Shown: positions 1-7,813, counted from the stretch's first letter. The stretch is DNA of 35,962 bases from CAYPHA01 sp964410215 (GCA_964410215.1 CAYPHA010000044.1:1-35962), one strand, 5' to 3'. Numbers and translations: made by a program. The notes: generated from the letters alone by a model not told the origin.

Positions 1-2
1 TG

Positions 3-1007
3 GCCGTTATTTTCGAGGAGTTCGGCATCGACAAGACCGGCGACGTCCTCGACTCAGCCCAGGCTGGACAGATCTTTGATGATCTGTATGTCGACGCGAT
101 TCTCAATCCTGACGAGATCGATGCCTCCGTTGGCAAGGTCATCAACCGTATACAGGAGCAGGCCAGGGATACCCGGGAGAGTTCTTCCATACTCGGAGCC
201 ACCGAAGACCTAAAACCATCGGTCGCCCAATGTCTTATGGCTCATCCCCTGCCGCACTGGGTCGAGCGGATGACGGTGAGTTATCTCAGGGCCCATGGCG
301 GCAAAGCCGAACGAAACGGTAGGACCTGGAATCTGAGCTGGCCGGATGGCGAAGAGCTCAGCAGAGTCGTATTCAGCGGTAAGGAAGCCGAACAGATACC
401 TAACTCCCTCCATTTGACCCTTGAAGATTCACGGCTTCGGGGCCTGGCAATGAAGCTGCCGCGATTTGCACCGGGACAACCGGTCCCGGTGATAACGATT
501 CCCGGGATTACGGATGAGGTCACAGGACTATGGTCTCTCTGGCAGATCGGCATAGCCACCATGGAGTGGAACCGCCACCGCATCATGCCGCTTTTTCTTT
601 CCGACGGAGGAAAGATCTTTACGCCCACCGCCCGGCATCTGTGGGACCAGCTGCTGAGTGTAGCGCCTTCAATGCGGGGGCATCTCGGGATTGACGATGC
701 CCAAAATGCCTTTGACCGCCTCTCTCAGATCGCCGAAGAGTATGGACAGTCCATCTATGACGAGCTTGTTCAAGAACACCGTTTGCGTCTGATGCGCGAG
801 AGGGAAAAAGGTGAATATGCTTTCACCTCCCGACGCAAAATCATCGCACGTATCGGCCTGCCCCAGGTGCGCGACCACCGGCTGAAACTGCTTCACCAGG
901 AAGAAAACAAGTGGAAGGAGCAACTCGAAAGCAAAGCCCAGGTATATCCCGAAATGGTGCCACTGATCATAATTCGGGTCGAGGGGAACCACGAATTACA
1001 CGAATGA
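3..1007 (+). CDS. brxHII: BREX type 3 helicase BrxHII, C-terminal part (5' end outside window)
   Basis: The frame is open from base 3, so only the last 334 residues are seen and the helicase motor motifs lie outside the window. The visible part is the family's C-terminal region (HPLPHWVERMTVSYLRAHGG onward), rich in charged helices near the end. In type 3 BREX this SNF2/DEAD-like helicase lies directly before pglZ and brxA, and that order is kept here; BREX blocks phage replication and marks host DNA by methylation. The last six residues (NHELHE) and the stop codon come from the left inverted repeat of the cassette at 987-1468, so the native C-terminus has been replaced by a few foreign residues. 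The DISARM helicase DrmD has a similar C-terminal region and is the main alternative, but pglZ and brxA downstream favour BREX. GC is high (about 57-67% in hand-counted 60-base lines). Confidence 0.7.
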   Translation, partial: AVIFEEFGIDKTGDVLDSAQAGQIFDDLYVDAILNPDEIDASVGKVINRIQEQARDTRESSSILGATEDLKPSVAQCLMAHPLPHWVERMTVSYLRAHGGKAERNGRTWNLSWPDGEELSRVVFSGKEAEQIPNSLHLTLEDSRLRGLAMKLPRFAPGQPVPVITIPGITDEVTGLWSLWQIGIATMEWNRHRIMPLFLSDGGKIFTPTARHLWDQLLSVAPSMRGHLGIDDAQNAFDRLSQIAEEYGQSIYDELVQEHRLRLMREREKGEYAFTSRRKIIARIGLPQVRDHRLKLLHQEENKWKEQLESKAQVYPEMVPLIIIRVEGNHELHE

Positions 1008-1014
1008 CACGAAT
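987..1014 (+). repeat. Left arm of the 28-bp inverted repeat
   Basis: Reads as three near-identical 9-nt units (CACGAATTA, CACGAATGA, CACGAAT) after a short AAC lead. It is pairwise exact with the reverse complement of 1441-1468. It is read as NHELHE plus stop at the end of the helicase frame. Confidence 0.9.
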
Positions 1015-1041
1015 AAAATGAATAACAGATAGAAAGATCGG

Positions 1042-1419
1042 ATGATGTCGATAGTATACAAAGAGGAGAGTTATCGGGTCATTGGCGCTTGTTTTGAAGT
1101 GTACAACGAAAAAGGCTGTGGATTTCTTGAAGGAGTATATCAGGAGTGTCTTGAAATAGAGCTTGACCTGCAGGGCATTCCTTTTCTGGCACAGAAGGAT
1201 CTTTTACTGGAATATAAAGGGAAGCGGTTGCGACAGGTTTATAAGCCGGATTTTATTTGTTTTGATAAAATCATTCTCGAGTTGAAAGCGGTCTCCAAAT
1301 TGTCTGACGAACATAGAGCCCAGGTCCATAACTATCTCAAGGCCACAGGTATGAAGTTGGGCCTTTTGGTTAACTTCGGTCACTACCCAAAGTTGGAATC
1401 TGAGAGAATTGTCCGATGA
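1042..1419 (+). CDS. GxxExxY protein, PD-(D/E)XK nuclease-like
   Basis: 125 residues. The name-giving motif is GFLEGVY at residues 27-33. A PD-(D/E)XK-like core follows: D70 in YKPD, then E80-L-K82, with a helix carrying Q94 and Y98 after it. All expected acidic and lysine positions are present, so nuclease activity is plausible; the biochemical role of the family is not established to my knowledge. ATG at 1042 and ATG at 1045 are both possible starts; no strong ribosome binding site is visible. Its TGA overlaps the pglZ ATG (ATGA, 1416-1419), which predicts translational coupling. It lies inside the inverted-repeat cassette between brxHII and pglZ, where type 3 BREX operons normally have no such gene. 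It could be a cargo nuclease, a mobility factor or a domesticated defence accessory. Confidence 0.85.
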   Translation: MMSIVYKEESYRVIGACFEVYNEKGCGFLEGVYQECLEIELDLQGIPFLAQKDLLLEYKGKRLRQVYKPDFICFDKIILELKAVSKLSDEHRAQVHNYLKATGMKLGLLVNFGHYPKLESERIVR

Positions 1420-3467
1420 CGCAAAATTCTGAAAATAGAAATTCGTGTCATTCGTGTAATTCGTGGTTAAACACATGGAGGGAGCAGATTCTCAGAGAGT
1501 TCACCCCCAATGTCGCCCGGCTGACCCTGGTTGCCGATCCGGACAGCCTGCTCCTTGAAGAAGGGGTTTTAACTGGCATACGTGAGCGTGGTTTTGAATT
1601 GATTCCATTTGAGGATCATATCGCCTTTCGCTATGCCTACGAGTCCAAATTTCGCTCCCGTTGGGACCAGGGTGAGCAGACGAATTTGGTGGTCGTACTG
1701 CACTCTGCGGAAAACGACCTCAACCGCCTGCCATACGATCTGCTCCAGGCCGGCCGTCACTTGTCATTCAATCTCGGGGAGATATTCCCCAACCTGAGCT
1801 ATCCTGTTGTGACCGCCCTGGATCGTGGTGACCTGGATGCGCTTTACGAAGCCCAGAAGCGGCACTCCCCAGGCGTGCTGGGTGACAACGCTACAAAGGA
1901 ATTTGTTCTGCGCCATGTCTTTGAGATCGCCCCGGAACTCATCCGAAAGCCGTCTGATCTGCTGAGAGTGTTGCTGCGCCGCCACTATCGAAAACAACGC
2001 ATTCCCGCTTTGCTGGATGAGCGCTTTGTTCAGGTACTGCACCAACAAAGCGGTTTTGAAGAGTGGCCTCTGGAAACGATCATTCCGGATCGGGAAGCCT
2101 TTTACGCTTTCCTGCAGGAACGCTGGCCCGTCTTCTTAAATCGCTCGGCTGCCCAGCATGCCAGCGGGGTTCGCGAGGACGAGAAACACTACGGCTTTGA
2201 GTATCCCGGCCCGGCGATTTTGCCCTTCGATCATGACGACATCCGAGTCTACATCGACAATCTGTTTGTGGAAGGACTGCTTGAAGCGGTTCACCATGAT
2301 CGAGCCGAGGCACTCTCCAGGACCTGGCTCGCCATCGGCATCCGAACGGACGAGCAGGGGGATCGGACGAGACGCATCGATGGACTCCTCGATACCTTGT
2401 CGTCTGATCTTCCGAATGAGGACGCGCGTCACGAGGAATGGTTCCACTTTGCCAAGACCTGGGCGGAGTTGTTGGCTCTGTCAATGGATTCGAATGCGGT
2501 GTTGCCGGCACCGGCGCACGAGAAAAAGGAGGCACTTCAGGCTCAGATAGATGCCGCATTTGTGCCGTGGCTAATGAAGCGCTACGCAGGATTGGTCAAC
2601 CTGCCTCCGTCTCCACCGGTCATGCTGCACCATATTCCGCGCCTTCTTTCCCGTCAAATAACCGACTTTAAAACACAAAAAGTGGCTTTAGTCTTAGTCG
2701 ATGGCCTTTCCCTGGATCAATGGATTGTGGTTCGAAATGAGATCATCAAACAACGGATCAATTTCCGTTTCCGTGAAAACGCTGTATTTTCATGGATCCC
2801 TACCATTACATCTGTTTCGCGCCAGGCGGTTTTTGCAGGAAAGCCACCTTTATATTTTCCAAACAGTATTCATTCCACAGAAAAAGAACAGCTTCTCTGG
2901 ACACAATTCTGGTTAGACCAGACCTTGACTCAACAAGAGATTGCCTACATGAAAGGAATTGGTGATGAAAACCTGGAGAGCTTACAGGATAGAGTTTCTA
3001 CCCAAAAGATCAGGGCTATTGGAGTTGTCGTCGATAAAGTTGATAAAATTATGCATGGGATGGAACTGGGAACCGAGGGTATGCATAATCAGATCCGACA
3101 ATGGCTTCGTATGGGTTTCCTCACAGAGCTCTTAGATGTATTACTGGATAATGGATTCAATATTTATTTATGTTCAGACCATGGCAACATTGAGGCTACC
3201 GGATATGGCCGTCCTTCTGAGGGCTCGGTTGCTGATTTAAGGGCCCAAAGGGTCAGAATATATCCAAATCAGATTTTACGTAAGCAGATTAAGGAAGCGT
3301 TTCCAGAGACAATTGAATGGCCACCAGTTGGTCTCCCGGAAAACTATTACCCCCTCTTGGCTCCAGGTCGATTAGCCTTTCGTCAGAAAAACAGTAAGGT
3401 TGTAACACACGGGGGATTATCACTGGAAGAGGTTATTGTTCCTTATATAAAAATCGAAAGAAGGTGA
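1416..3467 (+). CDS. pglZ: BREX alkaline-phosphatase-superfamily protein PglZ
   Basis: 683 residues, the signature protein of BREX. Metal-site motifs of the alkaline phosphatase fold are intact: D429 in LVLVDGLS, T465/S466 in TITSVSR, D588-H589-G590 and H665-G666-G667. The start is forced: in this frame a TGA lies at 1401-1403, and I find no other ATG, GTG or TTG before the conserved region. Translation must therefore begin at 1416, inside the inserted cassette, overlapping the GxxExxY stop. Residues 1 to about 19 (MTQNSENRN...NT) are cassette-derived and fuse to WREQILREFTP, where the family homology begins. GC falls abruptly from about 60-65% to about 32-42% near base 2645, roughly residue 410, which suggests a mosaic gene. 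The family's role in BREX is essential, but its exact reaction is unsettled. Confidence 0.88.
   Translation: MTQNSENRNSCHSCNSWLNTWREQILREFTPNVARLTLVADPDSLLLEEGVLTGIRERGFELIPFEDHIAFRYAYESKFRSRWDQGEQTNLVVVLHSAENDLNRLPYDLLQAGRHLSFNLGEIFPNLSYPVVTALDRGDLDALYEAQKRHSPGVLGDNATKEFVLRHVFEIAPELIRKPSDLLRVLLRRHYRKQRIPALLDERFVQVLHQQSGFEEWPLETIIPDREAFYAFLQERWPVFLNRSAAQHASGVREDEKHYGFEYPGPAILPFDHDDIRVYIDNLFVEGLLEAVHHDRAEALSRTWLAIGIRTDEQGDRTRRIDGLLDTLSSDLPNEDARHEEWFHFAKTWAELLALSMDSNAVLPAPAHEKKEALQAQIDAAFVPWLMKRYAGLVNLPPSPPVMLHHIPRLLSRQITDFKTQKVALVLVDGLSLDQWIVVRNEIIKQRINFRFRENAVFSWIPTITSVSRQAVFAGKPPLYFPNSIHSTEKEQLLWTQFWLDQTLTQQEIAYMKGIGDENLESLQDRVSTQKIRAIGVVVDKVDKIMHGMELGTEGMHNQIRQWLRMGFLTELLDVLLDNGFNIYLCSDHGNIEATGYGRPSEGSVADLRAQRVRIYPNQILRKQIKEAFPETIEWPPVGLPENYYPLLAPGRLAFRQKNSKVVTHGGLSLEEVIVPYIKIERR
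1441..1468 (-). repeat. Right arm of the 28-bp inverted repeat
   Basis: Exact reverse complement of 987-1014. In the pglZ frame it is translated without a stop and encodes roughly residues 9-18 of the current PglZ (NSCHSCNSWL). Confidence 0.9.
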
Positions 3468-3525
3468 AGTTATAAATAATAAAACACACATTGGTTTCAG
3501 TAGTCAGCTACTCAGAAAAGAATAT

Positions 3526-4227
3526 ATGGACTATGCGGCGAATCTTGTGCTAACAAAGGATTCTGACATACAGGCTATCAAAAATGAGCTGGATGATTAT
3601 CTAACCGATCGCCTGTCCGGCGGCATAACCTCCGATCGTGGAAGTCGTCAGAAATTAGTTACGATCCTTTTAAATATTTGGCTCAAACACCCGGATGAAA
3701 GAAGAGATTTCTGTCAAGACGCATATAAATTATTAAAAACGACACATCGCACAGACTGGATTGTCATATATTGGGGGATGACAAGTACCGCATACCCATT
3801 CTGGGCAGATGTGGCAAAAAATGTTGGAAGACTTTTTAACCTGCAAGGTCAACTCACTAATTTACAGGTCTACCGTCGACTTCACGAGCTGTATGGTGAT
3901 AGAGAAATTGTGTCTCGGGCAACCAGATCAGTAGTCAGATCCTTTGTAGATTGGGGCCTATTAAGGCAGACTGGTAAGAAAGGTGTTTATACAAAAGAGC
4001 TTCCCTGTGAAATAGAAAAATCCGAATTAGTATCCTGGTTAATCGAGGCGTTGCTCTATAATAAAGAGTATAATTCATCTTCCATCAGTGAAATTTATGT
4101 TAATCCTCAACTTTTTCCATTCAAAATCAGGAATTTATCACCACAGCAACTGATTGATGGTTCAAGTCGAATTGAAATTTTTCAACATGGTTTGGACGAT
4201 AAATTAATAAGATTAACAGGCAAATAA
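3526..4227 (+). CDS. brxA: BrxA-like protein (DUF1819 family), BREX
   Basis: At least 233 residues. It follows pglZ, as brxA does in type 3 BREX, and has the family's size and helical character with a conserved late segment (SRATRSVVRSFVDWGLL). BrxA is a small helical protein found in most BREX systems and reported to bind DNA. The annotated start is the first ATG, but the same frame continues upstream with a family-like segment (GFSSQLLRKEYMDYAANL). A strong Shine-Dalgarno stretch (AAGGTGA, 3461-3467) stands a few bases before an ATA codon at 3472, while the ATG at 3526 has no good site. True translation may begin near 3472 at a non-standard codon, or the native start has mutated. Codon composition is AT-rich, like the end of pglZ and unlike brxHII. 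Confidence 0.65.
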   Translation: MDYAANLVLTKDSDIQAIKNELDDYLTDRLSGGITSDRGSRQKLVTILLNIWLKHPDERRDFCQDAYKLLKTTHRTDWIVIYWGMTSTAYPFWADVAKNVGRLFNLQGQLTNLQVYRRLHELYGDREIVSRATRSVVRSFVDWGLLRQTGKKGVYTKELPCEIEKSELVSWLIEALLYNKEYNSSSISEIYVNPQLFPFKIRNLSPQQLIDGSSRIEIFQHGLDDKLIRLTGK

Positions 4228-4406
4228 TCCGTTATACGTGGAAGTCCATGTAATTTCCTCAATTTGACCGGTTTAAAATTCCTTATCCATCGGGAAGGGT
4301 GAGGGAAGTAAAAACAGACATTGATGAAAATCAAGAAAAGCATCGTATGATCCACCCCGTTGCTGTCGTTCACCGGAGAATACACCTTTTATCTTAGCAG
4401 GTATCA

Positions 4407-5309
4407 TTATGCTGAGGCGATTTTTTTCAGATATGTGTCGAAAAGTACCGAATTCAGTTTTTTCATTTTTTCACGAATCGTAATCATATCCTGATAATTT
4501 TTATTAAATGTGCGATAGATTTCTGCTACGTAAAGATAATTTAAAAACAGCACGTTGTTCTTTATGAAATCTGGATTGTTTGCTCTATCCGGCAGTTCCG
4601 ATAGCAGGAATTTTTCAAAATGAGGAGTGGGGTAGTCCAGGTTTAGCCTGCCCTCAAACCAGAGTTGAAATGTGAAACGAACCCAGGTCTGGTTGTCATC
4701 AGGGGATTCCTTCCTGATAGAATCAAACAGATTCTGATTGCATTTTCCGAATATGAAATCAGCATCACAAGCGGTCGGATTGTTGAACAAAGCGAGCGCG
4801 AAATTCAACAGTGCTGTTTTGGAATTTTTTAATTTTGAATATGAAAAGGCCAGATACTGCCTTAACAGTGCATGTTCACCGACGTTGCTCAGATAATTGT
4901 TCAGTAGTTCAATCGATTGATGATATTTTTCCGTTTTGAGCAAAAACCATGAAGGATGCGTATCGGCATCGAGAAAATGATAATCGTCATGTTTTATCAT
5001 GCAGGAAAGTATTTTTTGAAATCCTTTTCTGATGTGATTCTTATCTTTCTTCAGTGCACTAAAAGAATTATCCCCTTCAAAAGAGGTATACAGCTTAAAG
5101 AGGTTGTTCAGATTGTCTGCGTGTTCGGATATCAGCGTATTCAATTCAATAAGTCTTTCTATTCTCTCAGCATATTCAGGATGATTGCCTGATAAGTATT
5201 TCAGGGATTCTATTGCCTGAGGGATTTTCCCGCCGCTCAAATTGTTTTTGTATTCGGTTTTAAAAAGGTTTGACTGATCAAAAATGTCAAATTGATTTTG
5301 TTGGTTCAT
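4407..5309 (-). CDS. Uncharacterised helical-repeat (TPR-like) protein
   Basis: 300 residues, with no signal peptide or membrane segment visible, so probably cytoplasmic. The sequence is a run of amphipathic helices with spacing like tetratricopeptide repeats (for example ALLRQYLAFSYSKLKNSKTA and the helices around it), but I cannot assign a family. It is convergent with brxA (179 bp between the stops) and divergent from the propeller gene at 5696. It is AT-rich (many Asn, Lys, Phe), like the brxA end. It could be an accessory gene of the defence island or an unrelated host gene; nothing in the sequence decides this. Confidence 0.6.
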   Translation of the reverse strand: MNQQNQFDIFDQSNLFKTEYKNNLSGGKIPQAIESLKYLSGNHPEYAERIERLIELNTLISEHADNLNNLFKLYTSFEGDNSFSALKKDKNHIRKGFQKILSCMIKHDDYHFLDADTHPSWFLLKTEKYHQSIELLNNYLSNVGEHALLRQYLAFSYSKLKNSKTALLNFALALFNNPTACDADFIFGKCNQNLFDSIRKESPDDNQTWVRFTFQLWFEGRLNLDYPTPHFEKFLLSELPDRANNPDFIKNNVLFLNYLYVAEIYRTFNKNYQDMITIREKMKKLNSVLFDTYLKKIASA

Positions 5310-5695
5310 ACTTATTTACAGAAGTGTTTCTGAATTGTACGGTCATTTCGGGCAACCATTCCATTTATTTATGTATTGTATTTATTAAAAGCAACAGAAA
5401 AATCCACATATAAAGAAATTCAGCTATTTTGATTTTCGATGTTGTTTCGAATTTCGTGCTTATCATATCGGATCTTTGGTATAAAAAAAATCTGCGTCAA
5501 TGAAAAATTCTGGGCGATACATCAGTTTATACTGACAATATTCCAGTCACACACGGAGGCGCCCGGGAATTATGAATACGGCTAATCAGTTTAATATTTC
5601 CGCATTCACATGTAAACTCAGTGTGGCTGACTATTTCCAGCTATGACAATTTGTTCCCGTTTTTTTGAAAATTTTAACATGTACCGGAGATGGAT
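5310..5695. other. Intergenic region, divergent promoters expected
   Basis: 386 bp between divergent genes. AT-rich, no convincing ORF. It contains a fragment of a short dispersed motif (TTTCGTGCTTAT at 5452-5463) that recurs at 9036-9047. No clear sigma-70 pair was found. GGAG at 5686-5689 is the ribosome binding site of the next gene. Confidence 0.5.
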
Positions 5696-6997
5696 ATGAT
5701 GTACAATGCGAATAAAATCAGCCTGGTGATATGGTCACTTTTGCTCTCTATAACACTGTCTTTTTCACAGAACCCGGAATGGATGGTTTATAACACCTTC
5801 AATTCGGATATCCCTGCCGATGGCGTTTATGCTATAGAAATAAATGATTTCGGAGAAAAATGGATAGGTACGTATTGGGGAGGATTAGCAAGCTTTGACT
5901 GGCTGAACTGGGCGGTTTATGACACGTCCAATTCAGGTGTGCCGCATACCCATGTCCGATCGATAAAGACGGACGGTAATGGACATAAATGGATCGGAAC
6001 GGCCGCTGGGGGCTTTGCGATCTTTGATGGCGTCAACTGGACCGTTTACAATACATTTAATTCAAATTTGCCGAGTAACAATGTTACCGCATTCGCCATA
6101 GCCGGAGATGGAAGCATGTGGCTTGGCACTTACGGTGGCGGATTGGTTGCGTTCGATAATGGCCAATTCACTATCCATAATACAACCAATTCCGGATTGC
6201 CTGATAACCGCATTCTGTCACTCGTGAAAGACGGCATTGGCAACTTATGGATCGGATCAGAAGGGGGGATCGCTGGTTTTGATGGAACAGATTGGTTGGT
6301 TTACAATACCTCCAACTCTGCTTTACCTCATAACCGGGCCCGGTCCATTGCAGTTGATGGAAGCGGAAATAAATGGATAGGGACACAAGATGGATTGGCA
6401 AAATTTGACGACATGGACTGGACGGTCTATACAACGGAAAATTCGGGTATCCCGCATAACGGTGTAAATCGCGTAGCCATAGACGCAACCGGGAACAAGT
6501 GGATCGGTACGAGCAATGGACTGGCACGATTTGATGATGAAAACTGGATGGTTTTCCGGACTTCGAACTCAAAGATCCCCTCTAACCTTGTGGGCTCTCT
6601 GACTATTGATAAGAGGAATAACAAGTGGATAGGTACGGAGAATGCGGGTCTTGCCATTTTCAACGAGGGTAGCGTGGTATCTTTGAACGGATCATCTGAC
6701 ACGGACGCTAAAATCCCGGGGCAGTTTACCTTATATCAGAATTATCCAAATCCGTTTAACCCTCAAACGACGATTCGTTTTGGTCTGCCGGAAGGGCAGC
6801 AGATAACGATAAACATTTATACTGCAACAGGCCTGGCCGTTAGTACCCTGGCAGATGGGTATTTTTCACAGGGCAATCATCAGTTGGTCTGGAATGGACA
6901 TAATCAGGCCGGTCATCGGGTGTCATCCGGAATATATTACTACGAAATGCGCATGAAGAATAAGCGTGTTATGAAGAAAATGTTACTGACAAAATAG
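5696..6997 (+). CDS. Secreted seven-bladed two-component-regulator-type propeller with T9SS-like sorting domain
   Basis: About 433 residues. The ATG at 5696 is 6 nt after GGAG (5686-5689); the ATG at 5690 directly abuts it and is less likely. A signal peptide (LSLSITLSF-type hydrophobic core ending near FSQ) is followed by seven repeats of about 42 residues with the pattern WTVYNTSNSGLP...GNKWIGT..GLAxFD, the Reg_prop repeat, enough for one closed propeller. The last 85 or so residues are a sorting domain (YQNYPNPFNP, then SSGIYYYEMR and KKMLLTK), which directs type IX-like secretion and surface attachment in the FCB group. The same propeller repeats usually form the sensor of hybrid kinases; here there is no membrane segment or kinase, so it is more likely a free surface or binding protein. 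No T9SS component is in the window. Confidence 0.85.
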   Translation: MMYNANKISLVIWSLLLSITLSFSQNPEWMVYNTFNSDIPADGVYAIEINDFGEKWIGTYWGGLASFDWLNWAVYDTSNSGVPHTHVRSIKTDGNGHKWIGTAAGGFAIFDGVNWTVYNTFNSNLPSNNVTAFAIAGDGSMWLGTYGGGLVAFDNGQFTIHNTTNSGLPDNRILSLVKDGIGNLWIGSEGGIAGFDGTDWLVYNTSNSALPHNRARSIAVDGSGNKWIGTQDGLAKFDDMDWTVYTTENSGIPHNGVNRVAIDATGNKWIGTSNGLARFDDENWMVFRTSNSKIPSNLVGSLTIDKRNNKWIGTENAGLAIFNEGSVVSLNGSSDTDAKIPGQFTLYQNYPNPFNPQTTIRFGLPEGQQITINIYTATGLAVSTLADGYFSQGNHQLVWNGHNQAGHRVSSGIYYYEMRMKNKRVMKKMLLTK

Positions 6998-7131
6998 CTA
7001 CTCAGACACCCACTAACAATTCATGGTTTTCAATTCTGTCAAATATTTGCCAGAAGTAGGAATCTATAAATCCGGAACAAATCCCAATATTCAAAACAAT
7101 TCAGATCATTCCTTGGGATCTATCTTTTCAC

Positions 7132-7160
7132 TTGACAATGGAAATACGGATCATTATACT
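7132..7160 (+). promoter_or_regulatory. Sigma-70-type promoter of the TetR gene
   Basis: TTGACA at 7132-7137, 17-bp spacer, TATACT at 7155-7160: a near-consensus vegetative promoter. Transcription should begin about 7166-7168, which coincides with the proposed ATG (7167), so the mRNA would be leaderless. Confidence 0.75.
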
Positions 7161-7163
7161 AAC

Positions 7164-7179
7164 CGAATGAATATTCAAT
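7164..7179 (+). promoter_or_regulatory. Candidate TetR operator, copy 1
   Basis: CGAATGAATATTCAAT, containing the 10-bp palindrome TGAATATTCA. An identical 16-bp copy lies at 7756-7771. This copy overlaps the predicted transcription start and first codons of the regulator, a position suited to autorepression. Confidence 0.5.
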
Positions 7180-7736
7180 CTAGCGATAAAATTGATAAAA
7201 TATTCAAGGCCACTTTTGAACTGATTGCCGAAAAGGGTATTCACAATACACCCATGTCTGCTATCAGCAAACGATCTGCTGTAGCAGCCGGTACGATCTA
7301 TCACTATTTCGAAAGCAAAGAAAGACTCATTAATGAGCTTTATCTTTTTTTAAAAAAGGAGATGATGCAAAACGTTATGGCGAATTCTGATCCTGAAAGT
7401 AGTTATAAAACCGGCTTTTTTCGCGTTTGGATGAATTATTATAATTATCTCATAAGTAATCCCAATATCCTCTCCTTTATCGAACAATGCTCGAATACGC
7501 CGATCATTACGGATGAAACAAAACAAAAAGCGGATGCTATCGCAGCCCCGTTAATTGACTTTTTTTCTTCCGGAGTGGAAAATAAGATTTTCAAACAAAC
7601 CAGTATTTACTTGATTCTCTCATTGATCCATGGTTCGGTGGTGAGCATCGCCAAGCTGCATACATCCGGTCAGCTCATTGTGACTGAAGAAGTGAAAATG
7701 TCCGTTGCCGAATATTCCTGGAAAGGATTGACATGA
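7167..7736 (+). CDS. TetR/AcrR family transcriptional regulator
   Basis: 189 residues from the ATG at 7167, the usual family length. The frame is open further upstream to 7023, but those 48 residues do not resemble a TetR N-terminus and lie upstream of a near-perfect promoter, so the shorter form is preferred. The N-terminal helix-turn-helix is clear (KIFKATFELIAEKG, then SAVAAGTIYHYFESKERL); the C-terminal ligand-binding and dimer part is helical and not diagnostic. No Shine-Dalgarno precedes the ATG, in keeping with a leaderless transcript. The aldo/keto reductase follows 209 bp later in the same direction with the same palindrome in front of it, so it is the likely target, probably as an aldehyde- or electrophile-responsive pair (inference). 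Confidence 0.88.
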   Translation: MNIQSSDKIDKIFKATFELIAEKGIHNTPMSAISKRSAVAAGTIYHYFESKERLINELYLFLKKEMMQNVMANSDPESSYKTGFFRVWMNYYNYLISNPNILSFIEQCSNTPIITDETKQKADAIAAPLIDFFSSGVENKIFKQTSIYLILSLIHGSVVSIAKLHTSGQLIVTEEVKMSVAEYSWKGLT

Positions 7737-7755
7737 TTTTATTTGGGTACGTGAT

Positions 7756-7771
7756 CGAATGAATATTCAAT
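7756..7771 (+). promoter_or_regulatory. Candidate TetR operator, copy 2
   Basis: Exact 16-bp copy of 7164-7179, 20 bp after the tetR stop and upstream of the aldo/keto reductase. No strong promoter hexamers are apparent around it. Confidence 0.5.
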
Positions 7772-7813
7772 TTATTGTTGTACCGTTAAATAATTGGAAG
7801 TACATATCATAAC

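Larger units (their letters stand above)
987..1468 (+). mobile_element. GxxExxY cassette with perfect 28-bp terminal inverted repeats
   Basis: Bases 987-1014 and 1441-1468 are exact reverse complements over 28 bp and bound a 482-bp unit holding a single small gene (1042-1419). No longer match and no clear target-site duplication is visible at the outer edges. Each arm is built from 9-nt units of the form CACGAATKA. The unit sits exactly at the brxHII/pglZ junction: the left arm provides the last codons of the helicase and the right arm is translated as part of the PglZ N-terminus. No transposase is encoded, so if it moves it depends on the nuclease-like protein or on trans-acting factors. That it is mobile is inferred from the structure and its position in an otherwise conserved gene order. 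Confidence 0.65.

Noticed and set aside
1..1007. DISARM helicase drmD
   Set aside because: The C-terminal region is similar, but pglZ and a BrxA-like gene downstream and the absence of drmABC fit type 3 BREX.
987..1468. Inverted repeat as a rho-independent terminator
   Set aside because: The arms are 426 bp apart and the right arm is translated within pglZ, so they bound a cassette rather than fold as a terminator.
7023..7166. Longer TetR N-terminus
   Set aside because: The 48 extra residues do not fit the family and contain the promoter and putative transcription start.
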